DNA of 64,000 nucleotides from Glutamicibacter halophytocola (GTDB taxonomy: Bacteria; Actinomycetota; Actinomycetes; Actinomycetales; Micrococcaceae), in assembly GCF_001302565.1 (NCBI RefSeq), contig NZ_CP012750.1:1922001-1986000 (forward strand). Reading direction: 5' to 3'. Positions 34,166-42,590 of this stretch are shown piece after piece. A program made the position numbers and the translations under genes. Every line of letters begins with the position of its first letter. The first letter of the stretch is position 1. Below the pieces are notes generated by a model that searched no databases, had not been told where the DNA came from, and saw nothing but the letters and a program-made list of their open reading frames with translations.

Positions 34166-35344
34166 TTATTCGATTTTCCAGTCCTCCAGCCCATCATCGA
34201 ATGCGCCGTAGGCATTTACGGTGGCCGTCGTCCGGGCTAGTGATGACTTGGCATCGGCTTCGGGCAAGCAAGCCGATGCTTCGAAGACCTGGCACCATGC
34301 CACCGGTGATTGCGAGAGCATATGCGGCACCCATTGAAGTTGTGAAACTTTCCAGTCGCCCGACTTCTCATCGTGGCTGAACGTTGCCTTGACGCTGATT
34401 CCTTCTCGGTTCAAGATGGTTTTTGTCGCATGCTTGGCCACCGAATTTCCCAGCCCGTAGACGATCCAGGTGCCATCGTGTTTTTCGATTGGCAGCGCCG
34501 AATGCGTGTGGTGCATGTAGATGAAGTCGAAGACTCCAGATTCGGCCAGCTCCCGGCCCAGTTTGCGCTGTTGGGCAGTTGGCCTGTTCGAATATTCAGT
34601 GCCATCGTGAATTGCGGCCACCACAACGTCAGCACCATCCTGGCGGGCCGATTTTCCGCGCTGTATCAGCTTTTGCGCGTCGACTCCGGTATCAACCTGC
34701 CAGTCGGCGGCCTCCGGCAGGCCATTGAGCGAGAACGTACTGGCAATCACGCCGAGCTTGATGCCGTCGATCTGTATGATCGGCGGTTCCTGCGCTTCTT
34801 TCTTGCTGCGGTACGACCCGGTGGCAAACAGCTCCTGCTCCTCCAGCGCGTCAAGGGTCCTGTTCACCCCGCTGGTTCCGGCGTCGACCGTGTGGTTGGT
34901 GGCAGTGGTGCAGCCGTCATAGCCGATGGATTTGAGATCGGAGAGAATCTGCGCAGGGACGGTGAACCGGGGATAGCCGGAGTACGGTGGCGTGCCGATG
35001 GGGGTTTCGAGATTGCATAGGGCGGCATCTGCGTCGTTCGCATAGGGTTTCAGGCCCGCAAGCAAAGCAGAAAAATCGTAGTCCTTCCCGTTGCCGGACT
35101 TGGCAGCGCTGCGAGCCTGCTCGAGCAGCGGAGGATGCAACAAGACATCCCCAGTCACCATGAGCGAAAACTCCTTCGGCTCGCTGGTTGCACTGGACTC
35201 GGGAGCAGGGGTGCTTGCTAGCGCGGGCTTGGAAGGGCGGGGTGCTTCGTCTGGCTCAACGCTTGCCGAGCACCCTGCCAGCAGTGCCGAAAGCAGTACG
35301 CCGACGGTCAAGGAACGGCAGGCCAGAGGCAAACGTGAGTGCAT
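34166..35344 (-). CDS. CapA-family lipoprotein
   Basis: A 392-residue exported lipoprotein. The signal has hydrophobic LTVGVLLSALLAGC with a lipobox Cys at about residue 25, then a Ser/Pro/Ala-rich linker. The CapA metallophosphatase-like domain follows: LMVTGDVLLHPPLL, CNLETPIG, TATNHTVDAGTSG, VVAAIHDGTEYS and HHTHSALPIEKHDGTWIVYGLGN. CapA/PgsA proteins assist poly-gamma-glutamate or related surface polymers, but no pgsB/C genes are here. Substrate unknown. Confidence 0.88.
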   Translation of the reverse strand: MHSRLPLACRSLTVGVLLSALLAGCSASVEPDEAPRPSKPALASTPAPESSATSEPKEFSLMVTGDVLLHPPLLEQARSAAKSGNGKDYDFSALLAGLKPYANDADAALCNLETPIGTPPYSGYPRFTVPAQILSDLKSIGYDGCTTATNHTVDAGTSGVNRTLDALEEQELFATGSYRSKKEAQEPPIIQIDGIKLGVIASTFSLNGLPEAADWQVDTGVDAQKLIQRGKSARQDGADVVVAAIHDGTEYSNRPTAQQRKLGRELAESGVFDFIYMHHTHSALPIEKHDGTWIVYGLGNSVAKHATKTILNREGISVKATFSHDEKSGDWKVSQLQWVPHMLSQSPVAWCQVFEASACLPEADAKSSLARTTATVNAYGAFDDGLEDWKIE

Positions 35345-35414
35345 GCCTAGACCCTATCCCAGCAAGCTCTCAGGGGTGTAAATGCAAGCTAAATCACGTT
35401 GCCTGTGAAAACCT

Positions 35415-37433
35415 ATGCTTATGCAAAATCCGCTCCTGGCGCCCAGCGCCAACCCCTATCAATGGCCGGCATTCGACGAACTCACTGCCGAACACTATTT
35501 GGAAGCGGCCAAACTCGGCGCCGCAGAACAGCGCACCGAATTGCAGCGCATCATCGAAGAGCAAAGTGCACCCGACTTTGCCAACACCTTCCTGGCGCTG
35601 GAAGCCAGCGGGCAGGTGCTGCGCCGTTCGATGATGACCTATTTCAGCGTCCTATCGGCCCACGGAACCGAACCGATCAGAGCCATCCAGACAGAGATGT
35701 CATCGATCTTCAGCGCCCAAGAAGACGAGATCTACCTAAACCAGGCCTTGTATTCGCGTTTACAAGCCGCAGATTGTTCGGGATTAGCTGGTGAAGACGC
35801 GCGCCTGGCCGAGCAAACGCTCAAAGCATTCAGGCTGGCCGGCGCTGATCTGGATGAAGCCCAGAAGCAGCAGCTGAAGCAGCTCAACGCACAGCTTTCC
35901 GAGCTCTCCAGCCAGTTCTCCAATCGCGTACTGGAAAACCAAAACGCCCATGCAGTCCACTTCGACTCGGCTGACGAGCTGGACGGCCTGTCACCACAGG
36001 CCCTCGAATCCGCAGCACAGTCGGCCAAGCAGGCCGGCCATTCGGCAGGATATCTTCTGCCATTGGTCTCCCCGACGCAGCAACCGGTTCTGGAGTCATT
36101 GACCAGCGGCGAAGCGCGGCGCAAGGTATTTGCCGCATCCATCTCACGCGGGGTCACCGAAAACCCCACGCTCCAGCTGGCCGCAGATATGGCAAAGCTA
36201 CGTGCCGAACGTGCAGCCCTGCTGGGTTTTGCAAACCACGCTGAAACGGTGCTGGCCCAAGCGACAGCACCATCAACCGCGGCAGTTGAACAACGCCTCG
36301 CGGAATTGACCAAGGCGGCCACTGCCAACGCGCGCAAAGAAGCTGCGGTGCTGGGCAGCGTTGCCGACCACGAAGTGCAGGCGTGGGATTGGAAGTTCTA
36401 CTCCAACCAGGTTTTGCGTGAACAGTATGCCGTGGACTCCGAGTCGCTGCGCAACTACTTCGAACTTGATCGCGTGCTGGTCGATGGCGTATTTGCCACC
36501 GCTACCAAGCTCTACGGGATCACCTTCGTTGAGCGTTTTGACCTGCCTGCCTATCACGAGCACGTTCGAGTCTTCGAAGTTTTTGATGCCGACGGAAGCC
36601 CGCTGGCGCTCTACACCGGTGACTATCTGGCCCGCGAGACGAAGAAGGGCGGCGCCTGGATGACCAGCCTTCGTGATGCCGCCTCCTATTTCAATGAACG
36701 TCCGATTGTCACCAACACCTTGAACATTTCGGCTCCTGCCCCTGGAGATCCGGTATTGCTCACCCTGGATGAAGCCAATACGCTCTTCCACGAGTTCGGC
36801 CACGCCCTGCACGGCATGTTCTCCAACGGGAAGTACGCTTCGCTCTCGGGCACCTCGGTCCCCCGGGATTTTGTTGAATTCCCCTCGCAGGTCAATGAGA
36901 TGTGGGTACTGGATCAGCAGGTGCTGCCCGGTTACGCCGTGCACCATCAGTCCGGAGAGCAACTGGATGATGAAACCATTGCCAGAATCCGCGCAGCAGG
37001 ACTGTGGGGCCAGGGGTTTGCCACGACCGAGTATCTGGCCGCGAGCGTTCTGGACTGGGCTTGGCACACCATTAACGCCGATACGGTCATTGATGATCCT
37101 GTGGCGTTCGAGCAACAGGTCCTTGCTGACGCCGGTTTTGATGCCGAGATGATTCCGCCACGCTATCGGACCGGTTATTTCCAGCACATTTTCGCCAATG
37201 GCTACTCCGCTGGCTACTACTCCTACATCTGGAGCGAGGTGCTTGATGCCGACACTGTGCAGTGGTTCGAGGAAAATGGCGGCCTGATGCGCGAAAATGG
37301 TAATCGGTTCCGCGAGGAACTGCTCTCGCGCGGAAACACGCGCGACCCCCTAGAGTCCTACGAATTATTCCGCGGCCGCACCGCACGGGTAGAACCGCTG
37401 CTGCGCCGTCGAGGATTGGTGAACGCAGAATAA
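35415..37433 (+). CDS. M3-family metallopeptidase (peptidyl-dipeptidase Dcp-like)
   Basis: A 672-residue cytoplasmic peptidase. The zinc motif is TLFHEFGHALHGMFS, with the third ligand region FVEFPSQVNEMW. The C-terminal FQHIFANGYSAGYYSYIWSE substrate segment is typical of Dcp/oligopeptidase A. Two in-frame ATGs (35415, 35421) lie close together and neither has a clear ribosome site. The stop overlaps the ATG of the GNAT gene (TAATG), so the two genes are coupled. Confidence 0.94.
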   Translation: MLMQNPLLAPSANPYQWPAFDELTAEHYLEAAKLGAAEQRTELQRIIEEQSAPDFANTFLALEASGQVLRRSMMTYFSVLSAHGTEPIRAIQTEMSSIFSAQEDEIYLNQALYSRLQAADCSGLAGEDARLAEQTLKAFRLAGADLDEAQKQQLKQLNAQLSELSSQFSNRVLENQNAHAVHFDSADELDGLSPQALESAAQSAKQAGHSAGYLLPLVSPTQQPVLESLTSGEARRKVFAASISRGVTENPTLQLAADMAKLRAERAALLGFANHAETVLAQATAPSTAAVEQRLAELTKAATANARKEAAVLGSVADHEVQAWDWKFYSNQVLREQYAVDSESLRNYFELDRVLVDGVFATATKLYGITFVERFDLPAYHEHVRVFEVFDADGSPLALYTGDYLARETKKGGAWMTSLRDAASYFNERPIVTNTLNISAPAPGDPVLLTLDEANTLFHEFGHALHGMFSNGKYASLSGTSVPRDFVEFPSQVNEMWVLDQQVLPGYAVHHQSGEQLDDETIARIRAAGLWGQGFATTEYLAASVLDWAWHTINADTVIDDPVAFEQQVLADAGFDAEMIPPRYRTGYFQHIFANGYSAGYYSYIWSEVLDADTVQWFEENGGLMRENGNRFREELLSRGNTRDPLESYELFRGRTARVEPLLRRRGLVNAE

Positions 37434-38200
37434 TGACGACGATTGCCTCCGCACAGGAAGCACTGAGCCACTGGCATCAGGCACTAGCAGTTGCCACCGG
37501 CGGCAAGATCTTTACCACCCACGGGTGCTCGTGGGCCTGGCAGCCGGTGCGCAAGCGCCTGATCCTGCTGTTCCCCGAGCATCCCGAACAAGCCGGGTTG
37601 CGCCCGGCGCTTGCCGAAGGCCACCGCCTGGGTGCCCGGCGGGTGGAAGCCTGGGTGAATTCCGGCGCCGACGCCGCCGAGCTGAAAGCCACCGGCTTTT
37701 CCGACAATGCCCAGGTCTCCTGGCATGCCGGCCCGCTGGCGATCCCGATGGATCGCTGGGCCGGCAAGATCCGCCTGGGCAACAACGTGCCCGAGGCCGC
37801 CGGGGCGGATGCCGCCGAACTGAACGTGACCAACCTGTGGCGCGAAACCAGTTCGCAGCTTTCCAGCGGCCACCCGGCCCTGCGCCGCGTCGAGCACGCC
37901 CTGGCGCGCACCGATGAGGGCGAGATTGTCGGGCGCGGTTTTGCCCAGCAGGGTTTGGGCGGGCAGCTGATGGTGCACTCGCTGGCCGTGGGCAAGGAGC
38001 ACCGCCGCCACGGAGTGGGCACCGCGCTGCTCCATGGGCTCTCGCGCTCGATGATCAACCCGCTCTCACCGCCCGATGAGGAGGTCCCGCAGGAGCTGCT
38101 GGCCGCGGCCACGCCGTCCAGCGCCGATTTCTTCAGCGCCAACGGGCTGAAGCTGCTGGGCCGCGGGCGCCATATGGTGCTTCGCTCCTGGAACCAGTAG
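37433..38200 (+). CDS. GNAT-family N-acetyltransferase
   Basis: 255 residues. The N-terminal half has no recognised motif. The C-terminal GNAT core shows MVHSLAVGKEHRRHGVGTALLHG, i.e. the acetyl-CoA pyrophosphate loop, and ends with ADFFSANGLKLLGRGRHMV. Substrate unknown. ATG 37433 overlaps the M3 peptidase stop by one base, suggesting coupled translation. Confidence 0.85.
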   Translation: MTTIASAQEALSHWHQALAVATGGKIFTTHGCSWAWQPVRKRLILLFPEHPEQAGLRPALAEGHRLGARRVEAWVNSGADAAELKATGFSDNAQVSWHAGPLAIPMDRWAGKIRLGNNVPEAAGADAAELNVTNLWRETSSQLSSGHPALRRVEHALARTDEGEIVGRGFAQQGLGGQLMVHSLAVGKEHRRHGVGTALLHGLSRSMINPLSPPDEEVPQELLAAATPSSADFFSANGLKLLGRGRHMVLRSWNQ

Positions 38201-38218
38201 CGGGCTGTCCAACCTGCA

Positions 38219-38268
38219 AAAGCAGCGAGCCGGCCACGGGAAATCTCCCGTGGCCGGCTCGCTGCTTT
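38219..38268. terminator. Bidirectional terminator between GNAT and DHFR-like genes
   Basis: Perfect 23-bp stem (left arm starts AAAGCAGCGAGCCGG) with a 4-base loop. A and T runs lie at the two ends, so it can serve the plus-strand GNAT gene and the minus-strand DHFR-like gene. Confidence 0.92.
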
Positions 38269-38292
38269 AATCACGCCGCGCTCAACACCGGG

Positions 38293-38853
38293 TCACGAGG
38301 CCCGGCGCACCCGATAGACCAAACGCGCAAAAGGACCCGCTGGCCTCGCCTCGGCCAGTTCCAGCCGGTCGCTGCCAATGTTCCTCGGCAGCAATGGTGC
38401 CCCGCCGGCCAAGGCCGCGGGCGCGATGGTCAGGGCCAGGGTATCGATCGCATCGATATCGAGGAATTGGCCGAGCAGTTCTCCCCCGCCGAGCACCCAG
38501 ATGTTCTTCTCTCCTGCCGCGCCGCGGATCTGGGGCAGCACCCCGGCAACCGGGCCATTGACCAGGCGCACGTCGGCCCCTTCCGGGATGGGCAGCTCGC
38601 GCGAGGTGAACACATAGGTGGTGATCCCCGGGTAGTAATCCTGCCACTTGTGCGGGTTCTCGATGAACCGTTCATGCTCGAGCAGCCACAAGTAGGTGGA
38701 GGCGCCTTCCACGTGGACGCCGACGTTGCGGGGCAGCAGTTCCGGGTCGGGCTCGTGCGCTCCGGGAACTTCGAAAAGCCACTGCAGGCTGTGGTTTTCA
38801 TCGGCCAGATAGCCGTTCAGCGTGACGGCCGCGTCGAAAATGATCTCGCTCAT
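38293..38853 (-). CDS. RibD C-terminal/dihydrofolate-reductase-family protein
   Basis: A 186-residue protein with the DHFR-like fold of YyaP/YwjB proteins: FDAAVTLNGYLADENHSLQW at the N terminus, STYLWLLEH, TTYVFTSRELP, and the nucleotide loop NIWVLGGGELLGQFLD. Some members are NADPH reductases of unknown substrate. A stand-alone gene whose start lies 6 bases from the end of a truncated regulator gene. Confidence 0.85.
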   Translation of the reverse strand: MSEIIFDAAVTLNGYLADENHSLQWLFEVPGAHEPDPELLPRNVGVHVEGASTYLWLLEHERFIENPHKWQDYYPGITTYVFTSRELPIPEGADVRLVNGPVAGVLPQIRGAAGEKNIWVLGGGELLGQFLDIDAIDTLALTIAPAALAGGAPLLPRNIGSDRLELAEARPAGPFARLVYRVRRAS

Positions 38854-38858
38854 GGGCT

Positions 38859-39075
38859 TCAGTCTGCCACAGCTGCGTGCTCGGCGCCGGCGTTCCTGCT
38901 GCGGAGCAATTCCAGGGCATCGGCACTAGAACTGCCCGGCTCTGGCAGATAGCTGGTGATAGTCAGCCCAGAGGAGGACTGCACCGCGAGAACCTCGTAG
39001 CAGATCGCCATCTTCCCCGCCACAGGGTGGACGATGCGCCAGATGCCACTAATTTGCAGGAATTGAAGTCCGCGG
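38859..39075 (-). pseudogene. Truncated C-terminal part of a MmyB-like XRE regulator
   Basis: The minus-strand frame encodes about 70 residues, including WRIVHPVAGKMAICYEVLAV then SYLPEPGSSSADALELL and a stop. This matches the end of the MmyB ligand-binding domain found in XRE-type regulators (HPVVG...L.YEVL...AEPGS.SAEAL.LL). The helix-turn-helix and the rest of the domain are missing: upstream the sequence runs straight into the terminator and orphan tail of pdxS. A 5'-truncated remnant is the best reading. Confidence 0.65.
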
Positions 39076-39093
39076 CAGTTGCATCAAGACTGA

Positions 39094-39143
39094 AAAAGCA
39101 CGGGCCCGCCCACCGGAATTCGGTGGCACGGACCCGTGCTTTT
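39094..39143 (-). terminator. Original pdxS terminator, now behind the orphan gene tail
   Basis: Hairpin with outer stem AAAGCACGGG / CCCGTGCTTT and inner stem CCACCG / CGGTGG, followed by five T on the minus strand. It stands 12 bases after the stop codon of the orphan pdxS tail. Confidence 0.8.
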
Positions 39144-39154
39144 CGCTGTGCAGG

Positions 39155-39214
39155 GTTTACCAGCCGCGCTCCGAAAGGCGGTGAGGCACTGGCACGTCGG
39201 CGACGTTGATGCCG
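39155..39214 (-). repeat. Orphan pdxS 3' end (left att-like repeat)
   Basis: 60-bp direct repeat of the end of pdxS at 47570-47629, with 54 of 60 positions identical by eye and the inner 24 bases (39191-39214) fully identical. Read on the minus strand it encodes [18 protein letters not shown] then TAA, the same C terminus as PdxS apart from Ser for Ala. Most changes are silent, so this was a functional gene end from a different allele, not random similarity. Confidence 0.88.
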
Positions 39215-39770
39215 TGGTCCAAGATGAGCGATCCTCAAAATATGGCGAGAAACGGCCGGAGATCCGAATGCACCCGGACACCACGTACGCTCACGCAATG
39301 CCTTCGTGTGGTAACCAGTGCTGACCACGGTAGAGTAGACAGATGGAGTCCAAAAGCTTCAATCGCGTGAATAAACTCTACTTCAGCAGTCACCCTGCAA
39401 CCGTCAATCAGAGACACCTCCACCTACGACTTCCCGATTCGTGACAGCATGATGCAACAAAAGCCTTACCAAAGTCGCGTAGCGTCTGGTTAGACCCCCT
39501 GTCAGCAGTCCAGCGTCTATGCGATAAGCAATCGGTATTCGAGCGTCCAGTTATCCCAATAACGATTCGGCGTCATATCGTTCGGTGATAGGTTTGCTCG
39601 TTCCTGTTTGTAAACAGCCTTCGACTCCTCTGACGCTGTATATCAGAATTCAATTGCCATCCACCGCTGCAGACTTCCCGCCAGTGTTATCGGAGACGCT
39701 TCGAACCTGTTCGCATCTGTAGAAATGCCGCTAGAATGACAGGAACTCTGCGGCCTGAAAGAGGAGCCTA
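39215..39770. other. Gene-poor left end of the island
   Basis: No convincing reading frame was found on either strand. Base composition is near balanced. The last part holds the likely promoter and ribosome site of the next gene: TAGAAT at 39732-39737 and GAGGAG at 39761-39766. Confidence 0.6.
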
Positions 39771-41531
39771 ATGAAACCAGGAACCTGTGATGAACCGCTA
39801 TGCGACGCCGAAGCCGCATGGGGAGCCAGCAAACGCTCAGCTTGGTGTCAGAATCACGCAGTCCAGCGATTTCGCCAGAAGGGTGTCGAGCCGTTGGAGC
39901 CGGTCCAAAAGCTCACCACCTTCACGCTTACCCGTTGCCTGACATGTGGGTGCGAGGCCCACTACAAGTTGGACTACGCGCTCACTCGCCATGACCCTGA
40001 GGAGGGTGTCTGCCGTGCTTGCTACTGGAAAAAGTGGGCGGAGAGCAGTGAGCAGTGGGGTTCACGTGTCCCCGCAGACCTATCCCAGGTGCGGGAGCTG
40101 GCTGACGAGAATGGCTACGAATATCTTGGTCCTCTGACCAGTCCCGCTCTCGGTGAAGACCCACATCATGTACGCTGCCGGTTCTGTCAGCGGCTATCTG
40201 CCGAGCGCCCCGGCGACATCGCCTGGGGCTGTGGTTGCCAGCGGAGAACACGAAGGAAGAGCGCATCGGCACCATCAGCCAACATAGCCAAGAAGCCGAA
40301 CCTCTTCAAGGAATCAAACAGCGCGGCTCTTGCCTGGTGGGACTACGAACTCAACGACCCTCATTCACTGGCAACAGCGACAATTCGGGCGACGAGGCAG
40401 GCTCATTGGGTATGCCCGAAATGTGACCATCACTTCACAGAGTCAGTTCGGAGAATGGCTGAGTTATATCCATCTTGTCCTGTATGTCTTGAACGGGAGC
40501 GGGCGGAGCGTAAGAAGGAACATGACTACTACTCCAACCTCCATGTCTTCGACGTGCCCGAACTTCTTGTTGCTTGGGCCGATGAGCAAGACCCCAGACA
40601 GGTGTCAGTGACTCAAAACTTCCCACTGAGGCGGTTCGTCTGCGCGAAAGGTCACCACCCACGGATATCGCCCTACACCTTCCTTAAATCCGGCTGCCCT
40701 CACTGCCGTAGTGATGACACTCGAGCCGCAACGGACATGGCGATTGAGCAAGAGCCTGAGTTGATGCGGTTGGACCCAGAAACCGCCTCTCAGTGGCACC
40801 CCACCGCAAATGATCGTTTGGACATCCGCAAGATATCGCCGACGTCGAATCGCGAAGTCACCTGGTTGTGTCACGAGTGCGATCACACTTGGGTGGAAAC
40901 ACCTAAGTCGAGATCCTACGCATCCGCACTCAGATGCCCCGTGTGCCGCTCCATCTTCGACAGCCTCGCCTTTCACCATCCAGATCTGGCAGCAGAGTGG
41001 AGTCCCAACAATCCGATGACCGCTTGGCAAGTCCGTCCTAGCTCGAACGTCATCACGCCGGCATGGGTCTGCTCCACAGATCCGGCTCATATCTTCACGA
41101 TGGCACTGGCCTCAAGGACAAAAGGCGGCACTTGTCCTGAATGCAGCGAGCACGGCAAGTCGAAGACAGAGCTCGACTACCACGCGGCAGCAAAGAAGGC
41201 ATTTGGTAATGCGACATCAGGAAAGCGGATCGCAACAGGAAAGGGCAGCACCGCCCGCATCTGGCGACCCGATATTACGGTAAAGCTTGCAGATGGATCG
41301 GCACTCGTTATTGAATACGACGGCAGTTACTGGCATAGGAACAAGCAGGAGGTGGACGTGAGGAAAAGTGAAGCGGTCCTGAATGCTGGGCACCGCGTTG
41401 TCCGCCTTCGGGAACACCCCCTTGGACCACTGCCGATCGATCACGAGCGCTACTTGGAACTACAGGTCTACCCCACGGCTCCAGACCCTGAGGGGGTCAT
41501 GAAAAGCATAATGATTTGGACAGAGACTTAA
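39771..41531 (+). CDS. Zinc-ribbon repeat protein with C-terminal PD-(D/E)XK/Vsr-like nuclease domain
   Basis: 586 residues. A series of zinc-binding pairs starts at the N terminus (CDEPLC...CQNH, CLTCGC...CRAC, CRFC...CGC). About four repeats of the 'treble-clef/zinc-ribbon' PF14311 type follow: WVCPKC...SCPVC, FVCAKGHH...GCPHC, WLCHEC...RCPVC, WVCSTDPAH...TCPEC, the first, third and fourth preceded by a LAWWD / ASQWH / LAAEWS motif. The last ~100 residues resemble a Vsr/DUF559-like nuclease: RPDITVKL...VIEYDGSYWH...D..KSEAVLNAGHRVVRLREHPLG. GAGGAG precedes ATG 39771. Likely nucleic-acid binding and cleavage; a defence role is an inference from the domains and island location. Confidence 0.8.
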   Translation: MKPGTCDEPLCDAEAAWGASKRSAWCQNHAVQRFRQKGVEPLEPVQKLTTFTLTRCLTCGCEAHYKLDYALTRHDPEEGVCRACYWKKWAESSEQWGSRVPADLSQVRELADENGYEYLGPLTSPALGEDPHHVRCRFCQRLSAERPGDIAWGCGCQRRTRRKSASAPSANIAKKPNLFKESNSAALAWWDYELNDPHSLATATIRATRQAHWVCPKCDHHFTESVRRMAELYPSCPVCLERERAERKKEHDYYSNLHVFDVPELLVAWADEQDPRQVSVTQNFPLRRFVCAKGHHPRISPYTFLKSGCPHCRSDDTRAATDMAIEQEPELMRLDPETASQWHPTANDRLDIRKISPTSNREVTWLCHECDHTWVETPKSRSYASALRCPVCRSIFDSLAFHHPDLAAEWSPNNPMTAWQVRPSSNVITPAWVCSTDPAHIFTMALASRTKGGTCPECSEHGKSKTELDYHAAAKKAFGNATSGKRIATGKGSTARIWRPDITVKLADGSALVIEYDGSYWHRNKQEVDVRKSEAVLNAGHRVVRLREHPLGPLPIDHERYLELQVYPTAPDPEGVMKSIMIWTET

Positions 41532-41786
41532 TTCCGGAACGCAACCTCGAAGGAGTTTGCAACGACGGAGCCACCTTTCGCCCGCTGTACTTGACCGGCG
41601 ACGAGTGGGCGCGGGAGCTGCCAGATGGCTCGTGCACGCTGTCGTGCACATCGGCTGGTTTCGCGAGGAAACTGGCGGGAGCCGGGGCCAACTAGCCGTC
41701 CTGTTAAAACCACGTGGCCTCGCAAGTGGCCTACATGGACGCGAATAGGCCACTGCGTCGCCGCATCGTGTTCCCTGCAAGTTGCG

Positions 41787-41906
41787 CAAATGCGCGAGAA
41801 ACTCATCTTCATCGCCCAGGATCAACCGCAGATACTTGCTACGTCGCACAATGCCCGTGATCGTCGCACCGGCCATCCGCGCTGTGAGAGCTGCAGAACC
41901 AGCCAC
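41787..41906 (-). pseudogene. Fragment of an Fpg-type DNA glycosylase (N-terminal region)
   Basis: The minus-strand frame reads ALTARMAGATITGIVRRSKY then LRLILGDEDEFLAHL, which follows the Fpg segment '..F..RLAG..I..V.RRGKYL...L.....L.AHL'. No initiator region precedes it, and the glycosylase similarity stops after HL. The downstream 41532-41786 holds short frames without recognised homology. Confidence 0.45.
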
Positions 41907-41997
41907 ATGACCACGAGTTGCCCAGACATTCCAACCGACCGCCGGGGCGGTCGCCGGACCGCAGGCACGGCCATCTGGATGAACTTTGCAGGAACCG

Positions 41998-42155
41998 TCA
42001 GCACCTGCGCAGCCGCGGTTGGTTCACCGGGCAGGTGTAGGACGATCTTCTCATGAACGCGTCACGGCGGATCAACGCGAGACCACCCCGTTGTCGGTGC
42101 AGTGTTGGCCCTCGTGTTCATAGGCATTCAGCGGCCGGGCGAAATATCCTGACTT
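41998..42155 (-). pseudogene. Decayed C-terminal end of an Fpg-type DNA glycosylase (copy 1)
   Basis: Two adjacent minus-strand frames give GYFARPLNAYEHEGQHC then, after a frameshift, ALIRRDAFMRRSSYTCPVNQ. This parallels the Fpg/Nei end 'GYF.RSLNVYGREGQPC..C...I.R..F.NRSSYFCP.CQ'. Zinc-finger cysteines are partly lost and stops interrupt the frame. It is homologous at DNA level to 46901-47120. Confidence 0.65.
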
Positions 42156-42182
42156 CACACGCTAGGTACGTTCAATGACAGG

Positions 42183-42590
42183 ATGAGCGATGAAGAGCGT
42201 TTGCCCTGGTCGGAATCATTTTCGCGCCGGGAGTTAGCCATCGCGATCACGGAGCTTGCCTGTGAGAACCTCGCCGATGTGCGTAGGTTCACAGTGGAAC
42301 GGCCTCGCGGACCTCACGGACGTACTCGTCGTGCGCGACAGAAGGCTTCCCTGGCAGACGCGTCGCCAGATGGTCCTGGTACGGCAGCGGCGGCGACGCC
42401 GAGGAGTCCATCTTTGGACATCGGACATCGGGAGTCTGGTGCGTAATTGCTGATGATGGTTTGGTTGGCTTACGCCCTCATCGCGACACCTTGCTCATAG
42501 CTGCCGAAGAATGCTCGTGCGTCTCCCGCCCAAAGATTCAGACGCTGACGAGGTCATGTTCCCGTGGCTTCACGGTCTGGCAACGCGCGG
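42183..42590 (+). pseudogene. Degraded reading frame of unknown family
   Basis: The plus strand starts MSDEERLPWSESFSRRELAI but shifts frame. A second frame further on reads WYGSGGDAEESIFGHRTSGV then WCVIADDGLVGLRPHRDTLL before ending in the end of the MFS gene. The segments look protein-like but no single frame spans them. No family recognised. Confidence 0.35.
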
